From assembly GCA_030704615.1 (NCBI GenBank), contig CM060732.1:33089053-33153052 (forward strand): 64,000 bases of DNA, read 5' to 3'. The DNA comes from Takakia lepidozioides (Eukaryota > Streptophyta > Takakiopsida > Takakiales > Takakiaceae). Under the pieces are notes generated by a model. The model had not been told where the DNA came from. It was given only the letters and a program-made list of their open reading frames with translations, and ran no database searches. Position numbers and translations under genes: made by a program. Position 1 is the stretch's first letter. Each line of letters begins with the position of its first letter. Positions 60,501-64,000 of the stretch are shown one piece after another.

Positions 60501-60910
60501 CAACAAATATGGTTGTACAGTTTTTTTCGGGTGGGCGCTATTGGTTCATCATTTATTTATTTCACTTTCATCTCTCTTGGATTATATATAAGGGAGGATG
60601 GTCACCAAGCTCCTCACTTCTTTTGGCGCAAACACTTGAGGTTGCTTTGGATGTTCTCTTCCATTGAACGAGAGTGTAGCCCAAGAGGATGGTGCGCACT
60701 TTTTGCCGTTGTGGCTTCCGCCAAAGCCACTTCAGCAGATTGTGTATAAGCTCAACACTACAACCCACATCGACCCACTTGGGTTGCTGAAAGGTGTAGA
60801 AGTGATGGGCTATCGCATTGCACTCTACATTCACAAACACGTTCATTTATAGGTGACTGTTTTTTGTTGTTTGCATCGCTAGGTCCCAGGGGAGTGGATA
60901 TTGGGTGAAG
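60500..60910. other. Spacer with TATA-like sequence and an unrecognised open frame
   Basis: Contains GGATTATATATAAGGGAGG at about 60,578-60,596, a good TATA box for a plus-strand gene. A frame at 60,664-60,852 reads LPLWLPPKPLQQIVYKLN and may be an exon; it is not recognised. Confidence 0.3.
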
Positions 60911-63770
60911 ATGAGGGAGGAATGGAGCTCTTGGTATACGGCAATCCCGAACACTGTCAGTGCAACTGGTAGTATTGAGTGCAACCTATGTGGATTAAAG
61001 TTTTCTTATCGTAAGGATCGGTTGCTCGCTCACCTCGGCTATAAAGGTGTGAAGAGCGTTGGGGTGGGTTTATGCCCCAAAGCATCTATGCGGGTAAAAA
61101 ACCAGTTTGCCCAGTATGGAGGCAATATTCCAATGTCTTTGGATCTGGACATGACCTTTAAGCAGAACACTTCATCTTCCCGTCAGGATGCCCCGATTAG
61201 TACCCAGGGCGACTCTTATGAGGCTTCGGGTGTCCTTGGACAAGTGGGTTGTGCCGGAGCAACACCTGCTTCAACACCTCTTTGTACCTCTACACTTTAA
61301 CGGAGTAGAGGATTACGGCAGCAATCCATGTAATAAGGTCTTAACTTATCTGCGAAAAGACAGTTGGATAAAAAATGGGCGCAGTTTGTGGCAAGGCTTC
61401 CGACATTTGTTTCTGCTCTAACCGTTAGAGCAACTTCGGGGTCCAGATCCACGTACGTGCCTCCGACTTATCACAATCTCCGCACAGGATTGCTAGAAGA
61501 CGCCATGACCGAGCTTACCCAAAAGTTTAACGATAGGACCGGCGAGTGCATCAGAAAATATGGAAGCACCATATGTGCCGATGGTTGGAGTTCTGTCACA
61601 AACAGACTGTTGTTCAATGTCATGCTTGTATGTCCAGCTGCGGAACAATTCTTGGGATCGGTCGACACTAGCTGCGAGAAGAAAGATGGACGTTATCAAT
61701 GTCAACTATTGACGGACTTCATCGAACAGGTCGGAAGTGATAGAATCGTGCAAATATGCACAGACAATGCCGATAGCATGAGAAACACTGCAGACATGTT
61801 GTTGGCACGTTATCCCCATATGTACTATCAAGGTTGTGCTGCTTATATCCTTGATCTTATTTTGGAAGATTGGGGAAAAGAACAGTGGGTGAAACAACTT
61901 GTTAAGCAAGCGAAGACTGTTGTGTCGTTCATCCGCACATACCACATCCCTTTGGCAATATATAGGAGGCATGAACCCAAATACAGCCTCCGCAATCTAG
62001 GCGAAACTCGTTTTGCCACTAACTTCTTGATGGTGGATCGGTTGGTGACGATGAAGAGCAGTCTGGAGCACACCATCATTGATCCTCAATGGGATGCGTA
62101 CACACGGATATTGCGGGACTCTAGAAAAGCCAAGTCATTGGGCAAAAGTCGAAAAGTTCGAAATAGCATTCGCAACGATGATTTTTGGAAGTAATGTGAA
62201 AACTTTGTTTATATGGTAGAGCTGGTGTTAATCGTCTTGCGGGAGTTTGATGGAAAACAACCAGTAATGGACAAGGCATGGTTACTAATGCAAAATCTTG
62301 AGAAGCACGTCCAATCCTTGAGGCATCCTCCCTTCTCTTTGGAACCTAAACATACGGACAGTGCTGAGGATGCATTTTATGACCGTCGTTCGATGGTTCG
62401 AACGGACTTGCATTATGCGGGGGCTTTGCTCAATCCATTCTTGCTCGACAATACCATGCTCCGAGACGACGCTAATGCCAAGGCCGGCCTCGTGCGATTG
62501 CTCGTGCGATTGGCTCCGCCGAACCATGCAGATAGAGCTATATCCGAGTACCAATGCTTCTTAGATCGCCGCGACCCTTTTGAGGACATGTCGGATCCAA
62601 AAGAGCTCAATATGTTGCCACATGAATGGTGGGATCTGATTGGAGCTGGAGCAAGAACATTGGCTCCCATTGCGAAGCGTATTCTTGCTCAAGTGTGCTC
62701 TGCCTCATCTTGCAAACGCAATTGGAGCAGTTACTCATTTGTTCACAACAAGATTCGCAACAGGTTGAATCCCGCGAGGCTGACAAATTGGTGTATGTGT
62801 ATACCAATTGCCGACTGCTACGTGAGAGGGCAGCGGATGATGCTGCAGCATGATATGAGAGGAATTTGCATTCCGAAGACTTTGCTTCTGAAGCTGATTC
62901 GATGAGTGACGATACTGAGCTTCAGAGAGAATCATCTCAGAGGGAATCATCTGCCTCCAGTAGTGAAGATGGATCCGATGATGCTCCCGTTTACATTTTA
63001 CAGATGATGATGTTTATATCCAGCCGACCTTTGATGACCTTCTTGAAGAAGTGCGTATCGCAGATGAAGGTGAAGCTGCAATTGTGTCATCCCCAAAACA
63101 TGGTCCTCAAAATGAAGTTGGGGTCAACCCTCGCCCCCCACTATACACTGAAGCCACCGGTAGTGCCCCAATGGAGCTTAGGGATGATGTATTGCCAGGA
63201 CCGATCGACGTACGTAATCTTGTTCATACAAACGATGGTGTCAAACCCATTGTACAGTCGACGGGACGGGATCATGCCTCACCGATACGTCCAGCTCCAC
63301 CACAATGCCAAAACCGATCCAGCTCCCCATCAACACAGCGGGCATTAAGGAGCATCAGGGTTGATCTGTTTTCCACACACATGCATCATTCTGTTGCATT
63401 GGACCGGGCGGAAGTTGAAGCCTCAGATGATGACAACCTGCCACTACAATTCCACCTTAACCGACGTGTTGCGCAGCAAACCCGTGGTTCCTCACATGCC
63501 GGACCATCTAATGCCGGTCCATCTCGGGCAGTCCCCCCTCCGGTACCTCCTTCTAGACCACCTTCGATTGCGTCCCAAGTTCATAAACGACAAAAAACGG
63601 TCCAACATTTTGTAGACGATCGGCCCACAAACAGGTCAGATACCATGGATGATATTCAAGACCGGAGTGGGAGTCGACTTCAGAGAGAACTAAATGTGGT
63701 TCGAGGTCGCTTTGCAGATTCAAAGGCCTGGACATATGAGGTCGGATATGGAGGACGATTCCAGCACTGA
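60911..63770 (+). pseudogene. hAT transposase, decayed (BED finger, DUF659, dimerisation domain)
   Basis: Starts MREEWSSWYTAIPN with a BED-like finger (CNLCGLKFSYRKDRLLAHLG). The frame stops at 61,298-61,300 and at TAATAA near 61,331, yet resumes in the same frame with DKKWAQFVARLPTFVSALT. A DUF659 region follows (ICADGWSSVTNRLLFNVMLV, then ICTDNADSMRN), then a TAA at 62,192-62,194, then the hAT dimerisation part (EWWDLIGAGA and NWSSYSFVHNKIRNRL). Two frameshifts separate the acidic/Ser-rich tail (62,870-63,770). From 60,911 to 62,860 only stops, no frameshifts, break the frame. Terminal repeats were not found; the right end may lie beyond the window. Confidence 0.85.
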
Positions 63771-64000
63771 TCATGGCAACGGTGGTGAAGTCGAGGGTGA
63801 CCCGGATTTTCAACCCATCGGAGCATTAGGATTATGATCTTCTTCGTCCCGTCGTCGAAGCAGTAGAAGGAATTGAAGCAAAACAGTTGTAGGCATGCAT
63901 CAGCACTTTTTAGTAGACATGTTTATATTTTTGTACTGAAGTAATACCAATGTTATCATTGTCACTATGAGTATTTGTATTGTTGTTGTGTATGTGTTGG

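Overview
The window is nuclear DNA of a streptophyte (green plant lineage). Three kinds of gene can be rebuilt exon by exon with GT-AG introns and match plant proteins closely: a NERD1/FG-GAP membrane protein, actin-related protein 2, and a nuclear poly(A)-binding protein of the PABN type. Large introns, trihelix/Myb-like and MULE-like mobile families and heavy repeat content suggest a charophyte alga (Chara-like) or an early-diverging land plant; the species is an inference, not proven.

Layout. 1.6-9.8 kb: NERD1-like gene, minus strand, 13 exons; its intron 7 holds a complete 366-bp miniature LTR retrotransposon (TRIM) whose LTRs contain a tRNA-like Pol III module. 9.8-14.4 kb: intergenic DNA with a 22-bp degenerate tandem repeat, tRNA-derived fragments and an 814-bp non-autonomous hAT element. 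14.4-21.7 kb: ARP2, minus strand, 15 exons. 22.25-26.2 and 30.6-34.4 kb: two intact PABN genes in tail-to-tail inverted duplication; the spacer has a 507-bp hAT MITE, a LINE remnant and a GC-rich hairpin. 34.7-35.1 kb: Tourist-like MITE.

35.5-59.5 kb: a nest of mobile DNA. A trihelix/Myb-like gene appears to be split (35.5 and 59.2 kb) by Element 1. Element 1 carries a divergent gene pair: a minus-strand gene with a ParB-like domain and a beta-type (permuted) DNA-methyltransferase domain, and a plus-strand MULE-like transposase with an N-terminal zinc domain and a C-terminal SWIM finger. Element 1's transposase is itself split by Element 2 (43,219-56,213; 12,995 bp; perfect 8-bp target duplication), a related element with the same divergent gene pair. 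Both pairs are interrupted by stop codons, Element 1 much more so, consistent with it being older. Each nested layer has its own array of short palindromes. 59.5-60.5 kb: palindromic GCGACCGCC array. 60.9-63.8 kb: decayed hAT transposase (BED finger, DUF659, dimerisation domain).

The candidate new system is the transposon family that pairs a SWIM-finger transposase with a ParB-methyltransferase protein; spliceosomal introns show that it is eukaryotic and not bacterial contamination. The three housekeeping genes are unrelated to it and show no damage.
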